Shown: positions 1-9,357, counted from the stretch's first letter. The stretch is DNA of 64,000 nt from Brevibacterium sp. CBA3109 (GCF_040256645.1 NZ_CP158281.1:930001-994000); one strand, 5' to 3'. The notes: generated by a model from the letters alone, not told the origin. A program made the numbers and translations.

Positions 1-1323
1 GACCCTGGGCCGCGGGGCCATCATCGCAGCGACCGAGAGCCTGCGCTTCTCACCGCCGGACAGACCCTGCGGATGTGCCTCGGCTATCGTCTCCAGACCC
101 AGTACATGCAGCAGCTCTTCGACACGCTCGTCGACATCGGAACTCGACCATCCGGCCAGTCGCGGCCCCAGGGCCAGTTCCTCGGTGACACTCGAGGCCA
201 GGAACTGATGCTCCGGCTCCTGGAACACCATCCCGATCCGCGGGGCCAGAAATGCCGAGGGCCAGCGGAATGGTCGAGCCTGCTTCGCCCCCGATCGCAG
301 GGACCCGAAGGCATTGACCTCACCGTCGAATTCGGAGATCAAACCGGCAAGCGTCAGCGCCGTCGTCGACTTTCCCGCCCCGTTGGCCCCGATGATGCCC
401 AGGGCCTCACCGGCGCGGACATCGAGGTCGATGTCCGTCGCCGCCACGACCTTCGCCCGTGGACGAGCGACGCCGAGGCGATGCGTGCTCAGCAGCACCT
501 CTCCGGTGGAGCCTGGAGCCGGATTCGGAGTGGCTCGTGTGGCCCGATTCCCAGCCATCGGCTCACGATTCGCCGCAGCCTCCGGGTCTTCTGGGACCCA
601 GATGCCGCAGTCGCGGAGCTCCCCGGCGATCTGCGGATCACCGAAGACCCGCCTCGGCGAGCCCTGGGTGATGAGCCCCTGGCGGCCGAGCACAACGACG
701 GTGTCCACGTGATCGAGCCACAGGCCGACTCGATGTTCGACGATGACCATCGTCGCCGAGGTTGCCGCCTGGGTCTCGAGGATGGCATCGCGAACGGCCC
801 CGGCAGAGTCGGGGTCGATGTTTGCCGTCGGTTCGTCGAGGACGATGATCTCAGGTCTCATCGCGTGGATGCCGGCGAGGGCCAGACGCTGCTTCTGGCC
901 GCCAGACAGTGCCGCAGTGGGATGTGACTGGGGGAGGGCGAGGCCCATCCTCGCCAGCGATGAGGCGATCCGGGCCTCGATCTCCTCGGCGGGCAGACCC
1001 AGGTTCTCCATGCCGAAGGCGACATCGTCGCCGACGCGGGAGAAGATCACCTGCGAATCGGGATCCTGCAGGACCAGCCCGATCTCACCTCGGCGAGGGT
1101 CGGGTGGACAGTCGCCGATGAGGAGCTCACCGGTCGCCGTACCGGACTCGGAAGGCACGACACCGGCGATGGCGTGGAGCAGGGTGGACTTGCCTGCCCC
1201 GGACGGGCCGAGCAGGAGGACCTTCTCACCTGCGGCGATGTGCAGGTTGATGGGACCGACGGCAGGTTCATCACGATCGGCATGTTGCCATGAGAACCCG
1301 CGGGCGGTGATCGGCAGAGCCAT
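1..1323 (-). CDS. ykoD: ECF transporter double ATPase, YkoD type (3' end outside window)
   Basis: The minus frame from the ATG at 1323 stays open to the window edge (441 codons), so the C-terminus is missing. It carries two ABC cassettes in one chain. The first has a Walker A GPSGAGKST near residue 40, the signature LSGGQKQRLALAG near 139 and a Walker B VLDEPTANIDP. The second has Walker A GANGAGKST and the signature LSGGEKRRLSVA just before the edge. Double-cassette ATPases of this type energise group I ECF transporters. The start overlaps the stop of ykoE by one base (TGATG), so the two are translationally coupled, and the TPP riboswitch upstream of ykoE points to a thiamine precursor such as HMP as substrate. 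The transmembrane EcfT subunit (YkoC) is expected beyond position 1. Family assignment is firm; substrate is inferred. Confidence 0.9.
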   Translation of the reverse strand, partial: MALPITARGFSWQHADRDEPAVGPINLHIAAGEKVLLLGPSGAGKSTLLHAIAGVVPSESGTATGELLIGDCPPDPRRGEIGLVLQDPDSQVIFSRVGDDVAFGMENLGLPAEEIEARIASSLARMGLALPQSHPTAALSGGQKQRLALAGIHAMRPEIIVLDEPTANIDPDSAGAVRDAILETQAATSATMVIVEHRVGLWLDHVDTVVVLGRQGLITQGSPRRVFGDPQIAGELRDCGIWVPEDPEAAANREPMAGNRATRATPNPAPGSTGEVLLSTHRLGVARPRAKVVAATDIDLDVRAGEALGIIGANGAGKSTTALTLAGLISEFDGEVNAFGSLRSGAKQARPFRWPSAFLAPRIGMVFQEPEHQFLASSVTEELALGPRLAGWSSSDVDERVEELLHVLGLETIAEAHPQGLSGGEKRRLSVAAMMAPRPRV

Positions 1324-1952
1324 CAGCGCATGCGGCCAGAGGCGAAGGAGCTCAGCGCACCGGTCTTCGCGATCGCACGGTAGGCGAACCAGGCTCCGAT
1401 GCCGGAGATGACGATGCCGGAGATGATGGCGCACACCGCATAGGCGGCTTGGAAGCCCAGCTGCCATTCGGCGTTGTACATGATGTTCTCGCTCACGGAC
1501 ATGAATGTCGCAGCCAGCAGTCCGGACAGGCTCGTGACCCACAGACTGAATTTTCGATAGCCGAAGGCGGCGAAGATGAGTTCGGCACCGAGACCCTGGA
1601 TGAACCCGGAGAGCAGAACTGTGGCGCCGAAGTGCGAGCCGAGGACGGCCTCGACGATGGCGGCGATCATCTCGCATAGCAGTGCGGCACCGGGTTTGCG
1701 GATGATGATCGCAGCCAATGGTCCCGCGAGGACCCACAGGCCGGCAATGAGGCCGATCGATGGGGGGAAGGCTTGGAACCCGAGTTCGAGAACCTTCCAG
1801 CTCAGGGCCAGCACCCAGAAGATGAGTCCGACGGAGATTCCGAGCACGGCGGTGACGACGTAGTCGACGACCCTCCACTGCTTCGTCACGGGGACGTGGG
1901 AATACTTCGGCTTGAATCCGGTGGTGGTATCCGGCGCGGTCGTTTTTGGCAT
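1323..1952 (-). CDS. ykoE: ECF transporter S component, YkoE family (thiamine precursor uptake)
   Basis: 209-residue membrane protein with about six hydrophobic segments. It shares the YkoE hallmarks recalled from Bacillus subtilis: IRKPGAALLCEMIAAIVEA followed by FIQGLGAELIF. S components bind the vitamin and dock on the EcfA/EcfT energising module, here the double ATPase encoded next. The start at 1952 is preceded by a strong GAGGAGG ribosome site that can pair with an upstream CCTCC, and a TPP riboswitch lies in the leader. Together these support uptake of hydroxymethylpyrimidine or thiamine under repression by thiamine diphosphate. Confidence 0.9.
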   Translation of the reverse strand: MPKTTAPDTTTGFKPKYSHVPVTKQWRVVDYVVTAVLGISVGLIFWVLALSWKVLELGFQAFPPSIGLIAGLWVLAGPLAAIIIRKPGAALLCEMIAAIVEAVLGSHFGATVLLSGFIQGLGAELIFAAFGYRKFSLWVTSLSGLLAATFMSVSENIMYNAEWQLGFQAAYAVCAIISGIVISGIGAWFAYRAIAKTGALSSFASGRMR

Positions 1953-1956
1953 TGTG

Positions 1957-1975
1957 CCTCCTCAGATCAAGGAGG
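1957..1975 (-). promoter_or_regulatory. Shine-Dalgarno-sequestering hairpin before ykoE
   Basis: On the minus strand CCTCC and GGAGG face each other across a 9-base loop, and the GGAGG is the ribosome binding site of ykoE, 6 bases before the ATG. It lies directly downstream of the TPP aptamer, so it is the likely expression platform of a translational riboswitch. The pairing is visible; the regulatory role is inferred. Confidence 0.6.
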
Positions 1976-1989
1976 GGTAGAAGAGTCTC

Positions 1990-2082
1990 GACTTCCTTCG
2001 GCGGTGCTAACCACATCAGGTTCGAGGGTCTGCAGCTTCATCTGCACTCTCAGCGCCTTAGTCGGCGCTCCCCTGTCGTGGC
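1990..2082 (-). promoter_or_regulatory. TPP (THI element) riboswitch
   Basis: Read on the minus strand, the leader contains the THI-box elements in order: ACAGGGGAGCGCC, GCTGAGAGTGC, GACCCTCGAACCTGATGTGG, TTAGCACCGCCGAAGGAAG. The CTGAGA and GAACCTGAT cores are the conserved thiamine diphosphate-binding segments. It precedes the ykoE-ykoD transporter genes, where such riboswitches shut off expression when thiamine diphosphate is plentiful. Confidence 0.93.
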
Positions 2083-2185
2083 ACCCACTGTACATCAGCC
2101 TGAGACCGGGACCCGGTGCGAAGAGTTCGCCAATGGTTCCGGGCGTCGGCGACCACGAATCGATTCTCGATCAGAACAGCTGTGA

Positions 2186-3094
2186 TCAGTTCGGTATGAC
2201 CATGACCGGCCCCTCCGCCTGATGGAGGACTCCGCGCGACACGGAACCCATCAGGGCACTTTTCACTGCTCCACGTCCACGGGTGCCAAGGACGGTCAGC
2301 TGCGCCGACTTTGTCATCCCGACGAGAACTTCGGTCGGATCTCCGGTCGGCACCGACCCGCTCGTCTTCAGGTCGGGGAATTGCTGAGTTACGGCGGCGA
2401 CCTCATTTTTCAGAGACGACTCAAGCTGTTTCTGCCGGCGGCCTGAGACCTCTGCACTCAGCTCCAGTTCGGGATACCAGTAGAGCCATTCGTCGCCTGT
2501 GGGGAGGACAGAGACGATCTCGAGCGGTGCTTGCCGTATGTTGGCCATCTCGGCGGCGGCAAACATCGCCAGGCGCGCAGCCTGCGAGCCGTCGACCGCG
2601 ACGACAACCGAGGTCCCTGTTGATTCCGAATGATGGCTGGGGACCACGATCGTCGGGCAGTGGGCGTGCGAAGGCAGGGCGGTGGACACCGAGCCGAGGA
2701 GCCGACCGACGAAACCACCACGTCCTCTGGCTCCGACGACCACTGTGAGTGCATGTGCGCTCAGGCCTGCCAAGACGCCGGCGGCGTCGCCGAGTTCGGC
2801 GCGATAGGAGACGGGACCAGCATGATCTCGAAGAGCTCCGGTTGCCTCGGCCAGTCGTTTCTCAACCCCTCGACGTGCGGCCTCCTGCTCATCGATCTTC
2901 GGCATGGATGCGATGTTCGGGTAGAGCATCGCCGGGACCATGTAGGTAGTGACGACGGTGAGGGCAGTATTTCGGCGCATCGCCTCCGCAGCCCCGTATT
3001 CGAGGGCTTGAGCGGCAGGCTCGGACCCGTCATACCCGACAAGGACTCCGAGTCCTGTCGGCGTGCGGTCGGTGGAGAGATTCTCGGCAGTCAT
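2186..3094 (-). CDS. Universal stress protein, tandem UspA domains
   Basis: 302-residue protein of two Usp domains. The first (about residues 10-150) begins VLVGYDGSEPAA and has the nucleotide loop GARGRGGFVGRLLGS. The second (about 155-300) begins VVVAVDGSQAAR and has GTRGRGAVKSALMGS. Both fit the ATP-binding G-2x-G-9x-G-S/T pattern of this class. The ATG at 3094 is chosen because AGGAGG lies 8 bases upstream; the frame is open further upstream but without family similarity. Double Usp proteins are common in actinobacteria, where they respond to hypoxia or stationary phase. The role here is not known. A 17-base inverted repeat and a TATACT box (3173-3178) lie upstream. Confidence 0.9.
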   Translation of the reverse strand: MTAENLSTDRTPTGLGVLVGYDGSEPAAQALEYGAAEAMRRNTALTVVTTYMVPAMLYPNIASMPKIDEQEAARRGVEKRLAEATGALRDHAGPVSYRAELGDAAGVLAGLSAHALTVVVGARGRGGFVGRLLGSVSTALPSHAHCPTIVVPSHHSESTGTSVVVAVDGSQAARLAMFAAAEMANIRQAPLEIVSVLPTGDEWLYWYPELELSAEVSGRRQKQLESSLKNEVAAVTQQFPDLKTSGSVPTGDPTEVLVGMTKSAQLTVLGTRGRGAVKSALMGSVSRGVLHQAEGPVMVIPN

Positions 3095-3187
3095 GGCAAG
3101 CCTCCTGATGGGGCCAGCTATACCCAGATGAGGACGATGGCCCCGATCATGAGAACCGTCCCCGTGCAACTCAGTATACCAAAGCAA

Positions 3188-3204
3188 TTCTACGGAGCGT
3201 AGAA
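3188..3204. promoter_or_regulatory. Perfect inverted repeat between DUF4916 gene and usp gene
   Basis: TTCTACG and CGTAGAA flank three bases. It sits 6 bases after the DUF4916 stop and about 10 bases upstream of a TATACT -10-like box for the usp gene, where a -35 element would be. It could be a transcription factor site, or on the minus strand a short terminator hairpin followed by TTGCTTT. The sequence alone does not decide. Confidence 0.45.
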
Positions 3205-3210
3205 GAACCT

Positions 3211-3750
3211 TCAGATCGCGAAGCCCATGTGGGCCAGTGCATATCTGAGGATGTGCTCCTGACCGTGGCACAGCTCGTTGACGATATCGGCGCGCAGCGT
3301 CTCCTCCGGTGTCAGCCAATCGAGGCTCAGTGCATCGGCGCGGGGAGTGCATTCTCCACGGACCTCGAGGATGAAGCACATAGAGATCGCATGCTGGCGC
3401 GGGTCATGGAGCAGAGACGAGCCTTCGGTGGGGAAGTACTCGGCGATGTGGAACGGTGCGATCGCAGGCGGAATGACCGGCAGCGCCATCGGTCCGAGGT
3501 CATTCTCCGCGTGACGCATCAGCGCTGAGCGGATGCTCTCATGGAAGCGGATCCGCCCGCCGACGACCTCTCGACCCAGCGTCCCGTCGTCCAGGCTGCG
3601 CAGCAGGAGGCCGATCCGCTCGACGTTTCCCGATTCGCCCACGCGCACGGGGATTGCATTGACATAGGGAATGGGCAGTCGCCGTCTCAGCTGAGCGAAC
3701 TCGGCATCATCGAACCAGTTTTCGTCGAAGTCCAGAGCAGTGCGCGTCAT
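3211..3750 (-). CDS. DUF4916 / Nudix-like protein
   Basis: 179-residue protein recognised as the DUF4916 family, which has a Nudix-like fold. The segment GGRIRFHESIRSALMRHAEN is in the place of a Nudix box but lacks the paired glutamates of the REUXEE core, so hydrolase activity is uncertain. The substrate is unknown. It lies upstream of the usp gene on the same strand, separated by 116 bases that contain an inverted repeat. Confidence 0.75.
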   Translation of the reverse strand: MTRTALDFDENWFDDAEFAQLRRRLPIPYVNAIPVRVGESGNVERIGLLLRSLDDGTLGREVVGGRIRFHESIRSALMRHAENDLGPMALPVIPPAIAPFHIAEYFPTEGSSLLHDPRQHAISMCFILEVRGECTPRADALSLDWLTPEETLRADIVNELCHGQEHILRYALAHMGFAI

Positions 3751-3953
3751 GACTCAATTGTGGCACAGTTCACCGGCGCGCTCGAGTGGCCCGCTGGATG
3801 GGCCCCGGGTGGTGGGAACTCGGTGTGGTCGGGTAAAGTATCTTGATGTCGAGATAAAATTCTGGCCAGACCGTGACAGTGACGTGACGTAGCCTACAGT
3901 TGTGTCAGCCACTGGAAGACCTGAACGGTCAAGGACGTTTGAAGGGGTTAACC

Positions 3954-5450
3954 ATGATCGATCATGAAGTCCGCACGCACAAGAGTTCAGAGAACCTGGC
4001 TCGCGAAGACCAGCTCGCCTGGAAGATCGCCGAGGTCGCCTCAGACCCGACTCCGGTGGACTCGGAGGTCACCGAAATGGTGATCAACCGCGTCATCGAC
4101 AATGCCGCGGTGGCCGCAGCCTCGGTGCGCCGCTCGGCCCCGCTGCACGCTCGTGAGCAGGCTCAGACTCACCCGTACTCACCGGGTGCAACCGTCTTCG
4201 GTCTGCCCCTGGGAGAGCGCTTCTCTCCGGAATGGGCCGCCTGGGCCAACGGAGTCGCCGTTCGTGAACTCGACTTCCATGACACTTTCCTCGCCGCCGA
4301 ATACTCACACCCCGGCGACAACATCCCGCCGGTCCTCGCCGTTGCCCAGCACAAGGGCATCAGCGGCAAGGACCTCATCAACGGCATCGCCACCGGCTAT
4401 GAGATCCAGGTCGACCTGGTCAAGGGAATGTGCCTGCACGAGCACAAGATCGACCACGTCGCCCACCTCGGCCCATCCGCGGCCGCCGGCATCGGCGCCA
4501 TGCTCGGGCTGGATACGGAAATCACCTTCCAGGCGATCCAGCAGGCCCTGCACGTGACCACCGCGACCCGTCAGTCCCGCAAGGGCGAGATCTCGTCGTG
4601 GAAGGCGCACGCCCCCGCGTTCGCCGGCAAGATGGCCGTCGAGTCCGTCGACCGTGCCATGCGCGGCGAGGGTGCACCCAACCCGATCTACGAAGGTGAA
4701 GACGGCTTCATCGCCTGGATCCTGTCGGGCCCTGAGGCTCGCTACACCATCGGACTGCCCGGTGCAGGCGAGGCCAAGCGCGCGATCCTCGACACCTACA
4801 CCAAGGAGCACTCGGCGGAGTACCAGGCGCAGGCGCTCATCGACCTCGCCCGCAAGCTCGGTGGCGAGATCGAGGATCTGAGCAAGATCAAGCGCATCGT
4901 CATCCACACCTCGCACCACACGCACAATGTCATCGGCACCGGCGCGAACGACCCGCAGAAGATGGATCCCAAGGCCAGCCGCGAAACCCTCGACCATTCG
5001 ATCATGTACATCTTCGCAGTGGCCATGGAGGACCAGGGCTGGCACCACGAACACTCCTATGCTCCTGAGCGTGCCGGACGCCCGGAGACCGTTGAGCTGT
5101 GGCACAAGATCGAGACCACCGAAGACAAGGAATGGACTCGCCGCTACCACTCCACCGATCCCAATGAGAAGGCCTTCGGCGGCCGCGTGGAGATCGAATT
5201 CGACGACGGCTCGACCCTTGTCGACGAGATCGCCGTGGCCGACGCCCATCCATTCGGCGCACGCCCCTTCGCTCGCGCGAACTACATCGAGAAGTTCAAG
5301 ACTCTGTCCGAGGGCATTCTCTCCGGTGCCGAGCAGACTCGCTTCATCGACCTGGCCGAGAACCTCGAGAATCTCGATGCCAAGGGTGTTGCCGAACTCA
5401 GCTTCACCGTCGACGGACTCGAGCACACCGGGTCGAAGGGCATCTTCTGA
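3954..5450 (+). CDS. prpD: 2-Methylcitrate dehydratase PrpD
   Basis: 498-residue MmgE/PrpD family protein, normal length. It dehydrates 2-methylcitrate to 2-methyl-cis-aconitate in the methylcitrate cycle that removes propionyl-CoA. The ATG at 3954 is preferred, with GAAGGGG upstream; an upstream in-frame GTG at 3900 adds a non-conserved stretch. The stop overlaps the start of prpB by one base (TGATG). No prpR or other cycle-specific regulator is adjacent. The leader has reiterated GTGAC half-sites near 3874-3888, of unknown meaning. Confidence 0.94.
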   Translation: MIDHEVRTHKSSENLAREDQLAWKIAEVASDPTPVDSEVTEMVINRVIDNAAVAAASVRRSAPLHAREQAQTHPYSPGATVFGLPLGERFSPEWAAWANGVAVRELDFHDTFLAAEYSHPGDNIPPVLAVAQHKGISGKDLINGIATGYEIQVDLVKGMCLHEHKIDHVAHLGPSAAAGIGAMLGLDTEITFQAIQQALHVTTATRQSRKGEISSWKAHAPAFAGKMAVESVDRAMRGEGAPNPIYEGEDGFIAWILSGPEARYTIGLPGAGEAKRAILDTYTKEHSAEYQAQALIDLARKLGGEIEDLSKIKRIVIHTSHHTHNVIGTGANDPQKMDPKASRETLDHSIMYIFAVAMEDQGWHHEHSYAPERAGRPETVELWHKIETTEDKEWTRRYHSTDPNEKAFGGRVEIEFDDGSTLVDEIAVADAHPFGARPFARANYIEKFKTLSEGILSGAEQTRFIDLAENLENLDAKGVAELSFTVDGLEHTGSKGIF

Positions 5451-6355
5451 TGTTGGGGGCAACCGCAACGCCGGCCGAACGCCGCGCGAAGTTCCGTGAG
5501 CTTCTTGCCGGTGACCAGATCGTTCAGTTCCCCGGTGCCATCAACCCGATCAACGCTCAGATCATCGAGCAGACCGGCTTCGAGGGCGTCTACATCTCCG
5601 GCGGTGCCTTCTCTGCAGCCATGGGCCTGCCCGATATCGGGCTCACCACGCTCACCGAGGTGGCCGATCATGGGCGCAACATCGCCCGGGTGACGAACCT
5701 GCCGACCTTCATCGATGCTGACACCGGCTGGGGCGAGGCCATGAACGTGGCCCGCACCATCCAGGAATTCGAAGATGCCGGAATCTCGGGAATGCACCTG
5801 GAGGATCAGGTGAACCCGAAGCGCTGCGGCCACCTCGACGGCAAAGAGGTTGTCACCGCGGCTGAGATGTCCAAGCGCATCGCCGCCGCAGTCAAGGGCC
5901 GCCGGGACGAGAACTTCGTCATCAGCGCCCGCACCGACTCCCGCGCAGGCGAAGGTCTTGATGCGGCGATCGACCGCGCGAAGGCCTACGCCGACGCCGG
6001 GGCGGACCTGATCTTCCCCGAAGCCATGCGGGACTTGAGCGAATTCGAAAAGTTCGCCAACAGCGTGGATGTGCCGATTCTGGCGAACATGACAGAATTC
6101 GGAAAGAGCGAACTGTTCACGACCGAGCAGTTGGCGAACGTCGGAGTCAAAGTCGTGATCTATCCGGTCACAACTCTGCGTCTCGCCATGGGTGCGATCA
6201 AATCGGGCCTGCAGACCATTCGCGACCAGGGCACTCAGGTGGACCTGCTCGAGGGAATGCAGACCCGTGCGGACCTGTACGACACGATCGACTACGCTGC
6301 GTACAACGATTTTGATGCGGCCGTATTCAACTTTTCACAGGAGGGTCACCAGTGA
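5450..6355 (+). CDS. prpB: 2-Methylisocitrate lyase PrpB
   Basis: 301-residue member of the isocitrate lyase/PEP mutase superfamily. It cleaves 2-methylisocitrate to pyruvate and succinate. The active-site loop KRCGH is present with the catalytic cysteine at residue 126, and FIDADTGWGE supplies magnesium ligands. Its start overlaps the prpD stop and its stop overlaps the GTG of prpC, so the three genes are translationally coupled. Confidence 0.95.
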   Translation: MLGATATPAERRAKFRELLAGDQIVQFPGAINPINAQIIEQTGFEGVYISGGAFSAAMGLPDIGLTTLTEVADHGRNIARVTNLPTFIDADTGWGEAMNVARTIQEFEDAGISGMHLEDQVNPKRCGHLDGKEVVTAAEMSKRIAAAVKGRRDENFVISARTDSRAGEGLDAAIDRAKAYADAGADLIFPEAMRDLSEFEKFANSVDVPILANMTEFGKSELFTTEQLANVGVKVVIYPVTTLRLAMGAIKSGLQTIRDQGTQVDLLEGMQTRADLYDTIDYAAYNDFDAAVFNFSQEGHQ

Positions 6356-7473
6356 CCGAAGAAATCAAGAAGGGCCTTGCCGGCGTCGTCGTCGATACCA
6401 CGGCCGTTTCGAAGGTAGTCCAGGAAACTAACTCGCTCACCTATCGCGGGTACCCCGTGCAGGAACTCGCTGCCAAGTGCAGCTCCGAGGAAGTCTCCTA
6501 CCTGATCTGGAACGGTGAACTGCCGACGAAGACTCAGCTCGAGGAGTTCAAGGCCCGCGAACGCTCACAGCGGACCATCGACGATAAGCTCGTCCAGCTC
6601 ATCCTCGACCTGCCCAAGGACTGCCACCCGATGCACGTGGTGCAGACGGCCGTGTCCTACCTCGGCGCCGTCGATCCTGAAGCAGACGTCGAAGGTGAAG
6701 CGGCCAACCTGGCCAAGGCCGAGCGCCTCTACGCGCAGCTGCCGACGATCGTGGCCATCGACCACCGTCGCCGCCACGGACTCGACCCGGTTGCGCCGAC
6801 GAAGGACCTCGACTACGCCGCGAACTTCTTCAAGATGGTCTTCGACGAGGTTCCCACCGAGGAGGTCGTGCGCTGCTTCGACATCTCGATGATCCTCTAC
6901 GCAGAGCACTCGTTCAACGCCTCGACGTTCACCGCCCGCGTCATCACCTCGACGACGTCTGACCTCTACTCGGCAGTCGCCGGTGGTATCGGCGCCCTCA
7001 AAGGCCCCCTGCACGGCGGTGCCAATGAGGCCGTCATGGCGATGCTCGAAGAGGTCGGCAGCGCCGACAAGGCATCGGCCTGGATCGACGATGCGCTGGC
7101 CAACAAGGCCAAGATCATGGGCTTCGGACACCGTGTCTACAAAAACGGCGACTCGCGCGTGCCGACCATGCGCAAGGCCTTCGAGAACATGGTCGCGGCC
7201 AAGGGCGCAACCGATCTGCTCGATCTCTACAACGCCTTCGAATCCGACTTCGTCGGACGCAAGGGCATCTACCCGAACCTCGACTACCCCTCAGGTCCGG
7301 CGTACCACCTGATGGGCTTCGACACCGATCAGTTCACCCCGATCTTCGTCATGGCCCGCATCACCGGCTGGACTGCTCACATCATGGAACAGCAGGCGTC
7401 CAACGCTCTGATCCGTCCGCTGAGCGCCTACGACGGTCACGACCAGCGCGAAGTTCCCGAAAACCGGGGCTGA
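6352..7473 (+). CDS. prpC: 2-Methylcitrate synthase PrpC
   Basis: 373-residue short-form citrate synthase family enzyme, which condenses propionyl-CoA and oxaloacetate. The family histidine regions GPLHGGANEA and GFGHRVYKNGDSR are intact. The GTG start overlaps the prpB stop (GTGA). Its position behind prpD and prpB favours 2-methylcitrate synthase over the respiratory citrate synthase, though such enzymes often accept acetyl-CoA too. Confidence 0.94.
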   Translation: MTEEIKKGLAGVVVDTTAVSKVVQETNSLTYRGYPVQELAAKCSSEEVSYLIWNGELPTKTQLEEFKARERSQRTIDDKLVQLILDLPKDCHPMHVVQTAVSYLGAVDPEADVEGEAANLAKAERLYAQLPTIVAIDHRRRHGLDPVAPTKDLDYAANFFKMVFDEVPTEEVVRCFDISMILYAEHSFNASTFTARVITSTTSDLYSAVAGGIGALKGPLHGGANEAVMAMLEEVGSADKASAWIDDALANKAKIMGFGHRVYKNGDSRVPTMRKAFENMVAAKGATDLLDLYNAFESDFVGRKGIYPNLDYPSGPAYHLMGFDTDQFTPIFVMARITGWTAHIMEQQASNALIRPLSAYDGHDQREVPENRG

Positions 7474-7499
7474 AGCGCCACAGCTGAAAGGCTACGCAC

Positions 7500-8315
7500 A
7501 TGACCGTTGACGGCACATACCGTCCGGTCGATCTCGAGGGTTTCGACTTCACAGTCACAGGTGGAGTCGGAACCCTCGTCATCGATCGGCCCGAAAAACG
7601 CAACGCGATCTCCCGTCCCATGTGGCGGGCGCTGCCGGACATCATCGCCGGCATCGATGCCGATGACTCGATCGGGGCGTTGGTGATCACCGGCGCGGCC
7701 GGGCACTTCTCCGCCGGATCCGACATCGCGGACCTCAACGTTGCCCTGGCCGACTTCTGGGAGCTCAATTCCACCGCCGAGGCGGCCGTGGCGAATGCCC
7801 GCACCACGACCATCGCGGCCATCACAGGAAACTGCGTGGGCGGCGGGACCGAGATAGCGGCCGCCTGCGACATCCGCATCGGCGCCCCGGGCTCGATCTT
7901 CGGCGTCACCGCAGCAAAGCTCGGACTCGTCTATCCGCCCGGTCCTACACGCCGCCTGGCCACCGTTCTCGGTGACTCCTGGGCCAGGTATCTGCTGGTC
8001 ACGGCATCGATCGTGAAGTACGAGACGATGCGCGAGCTCGGCTTCTTCCACGAGGTCTCCGAGACTCCGCTGGCCACGGCACAGACGATGGGGGAGAAGA
8101 TCGTGGGACTCTCACGGCTGTCCCAGATCGGTTCGAAGGCGGTCCTCGCCGGCGAACTGACAGAGAAGGCGCACGCCCTTGATACGGCCGCCTTCAACCC
8201 ACCGCGATGGCTCGATGACGCCTACCGCATGGAGATAGCAGCGGGACAGGAAGCCTTCTTCGCCAAACGCCCGCCCGAGTTCGGCTTCGCCGCCACGGAT
8301 TGGTCAGCGCAGTGA
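7500..8315 (+). CDS. Crotonase-family protein lacking the second catalytic glutamate
   Basis: 271-residue enoyl-CoA hydratase/isomerase superfamily protein starting 27 bases after prpC, with AAAGG before the ATG, so probably in the prp operon. The CoA oxyanion-hole segments are present (HFSAGSDIADL and CVGGGTEIAAACD). Glu118 matches Glu144 of rat hydratase. The position of Glu164 is alanine (Ala138 in FGVTAAKLG). A standard hydratase reaction is therefore doubtful. Isomerase, decarboxylase (methylmalonyl-CoA decarboxylase is also a crotonase) or hydrolase chemistry are options. The propionate context makes a C3-C4 acyl-CoA substrate plausible; this is inference. Confidence 0.85.
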   Translation: MTVDGTYRPVDLEGFDFTVTGGVGTLVIDRPEKRNAISRPMWRALPDIIAGIDADDSIGALVITGAAGHFSAGSDIADLNVALADFWELNSTAEAAVANARTTTIAAITGNCVGGGTEIAAACDIRIGAPGSIFGVTAAKLGLVYPPGPTRRLATVLGDSWARYLLVTASIVKYETMRELGFFHEVSETPLATAQTMGEKIVGLSRLSQIGSKAVLAGELTEKAHALDTAAFNPPRWLDDAYRMEIAAGQEAFFAKRPPEFGFAATDWSAQ

Positions 8316-8391
8316 GCACCGGGTTGGGAATTGCTTCTCAGACCGTCAACTGTCGTCCGGGAAACCTGCGTACTGTGGTTAGACTGATCGA

Positions 8392-9357
8392 ATGCGCCTA
8401 GCAGTCCTCGATATCGGGTCCAACAGCGTCCACCTTCTCGTGGTCGACGCTCATGTCGGAGCTCCTCCTCTGCCTGCCACCTCCCACAAGGAGGTCCTGC
8501 GCCTCGCCGAGTACCTCGGTGATGACGGGATGATCGATGCCGCGGGTCAGGAACGACTGCACAACTTCATCGCCGAGGCGGTGGAGATCGCCGAAGACCA
8601 AGGATCGGAGCAGATCCTGGCGTTCGCCACCTCGGCGGTCAGGGATGCACCGAACGGTGCCGAGCTCATCGATGCCATCAATGCTCAGCTCGGTGTGACT
8701 CTCAATGTGATGTCGGGCAAGGACGAAGCGCGGGTGACGTTCCTCGCGGTCAGGCGCTGGTTCGGTTGGTCGGCAGGGAAGATCCTGCTGCTCGACATCG
8801 GGGGCGGCTCCCTCGAAATCGCGGCTGGGCAGGACGAATACCCGGAGGCGGCCGTGTCCGTGCCACTGGGCGCGGGCCGCACCTATTCCGATTTCCTCCC
8901 CGACGCTCTGCCCAGTGCCGAGGATATTCACAGTCTGCAGAAGTACGCCAGATCCCAGATCGGTCGCATCGCGGGCAAGATCAACCGAGTGGGCGCCGCC
9001 GACCAGGTGGTGGGTTCATCGAAGACGTTCCGTTCCCTGGCCCGCATCGCTGGTGCCGCTCCGAGCGGGGACGGCATCTACGCCCCACGCAAACTCTTCC
9101 GCCGCGACCTCGCCGGGATCATCGAGACCCTGGCCTCCCGAACTCCCGAAGAGCGTGCGACGCTGCCCGGGGTCTCCCAGGCTCGGGCCGGTCAGGTCCT
9201 TGCCGGCGCCATCGTCGCCGACGCTGCCTTCGCCATCTTCGACGTCAACGTCATGAGCATCTCCCCATGGGCACTGCGCGAAGGCATCATCATGCGCAAA
9301 CTCGACCTGCTCGATTCCGCGGAGACCTCCTCGGCGATGCGGGTGGAACTGGTCTGA
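8392..9357 (+). CDS. ppx: Ppx/GppA phosphatase family protein
   Basis: 321-residue Ppx/GppA protein of the short actinobacterial type (ASKHA fold). The nucleotide-binding phosphate loops LDIGSNSVHLLVVD at the N-terminus and LLDIGGGSLEIA near residue 137 are intact. Family members hydrolyse the terminal phosphate of polyphosphate or pppGpp; short forms often prefer short-chain polyphosphate. It corresponds in position to mycobacterial Rv0496, near proC and the isomerase, but here the glycerol genes are inserted behind it. Confidence 0.9.
   Translation: MRLAVLDIGSNSVHLLVVDAHVGAPPLPATSHKEVLRLAEYLGDDGMIDAAGQERLHNFIAEAVEIAEDQGSEQILAFATSAVRDAPNGAELIDAINAQLGVTLNVMSGKDEARVTFLAVRRWFGWSAGKILLLDIGGGSLEIAAGQDEYPEAAVSVPLGAGRTYSDFLPDALPSAEDIHSLQKYARSQIGRIAGKINRVGAADQVVGSSKTFRSLARIAGAAPSGDGIYAPRKLFRRDLAGIIETLASRTPEERATLPGVSQARAGQVLAGAIVADAAFAIFDVNVMSISPWALREGIIMRKLDLLDSAETSSAMRVELV

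Noticed and set aside
3095..3379. N-terminal extension of the double Usp protein
   Set aside because: No similarity, and the strong AGGAGG site fixes the start at 3094.
4305..5468. 387-codon minus-strand frame opposite prpD
   Set aside because: Repetitive Val/Gly/Asp composition typical of an antisense shadow; prpD is fully supported.
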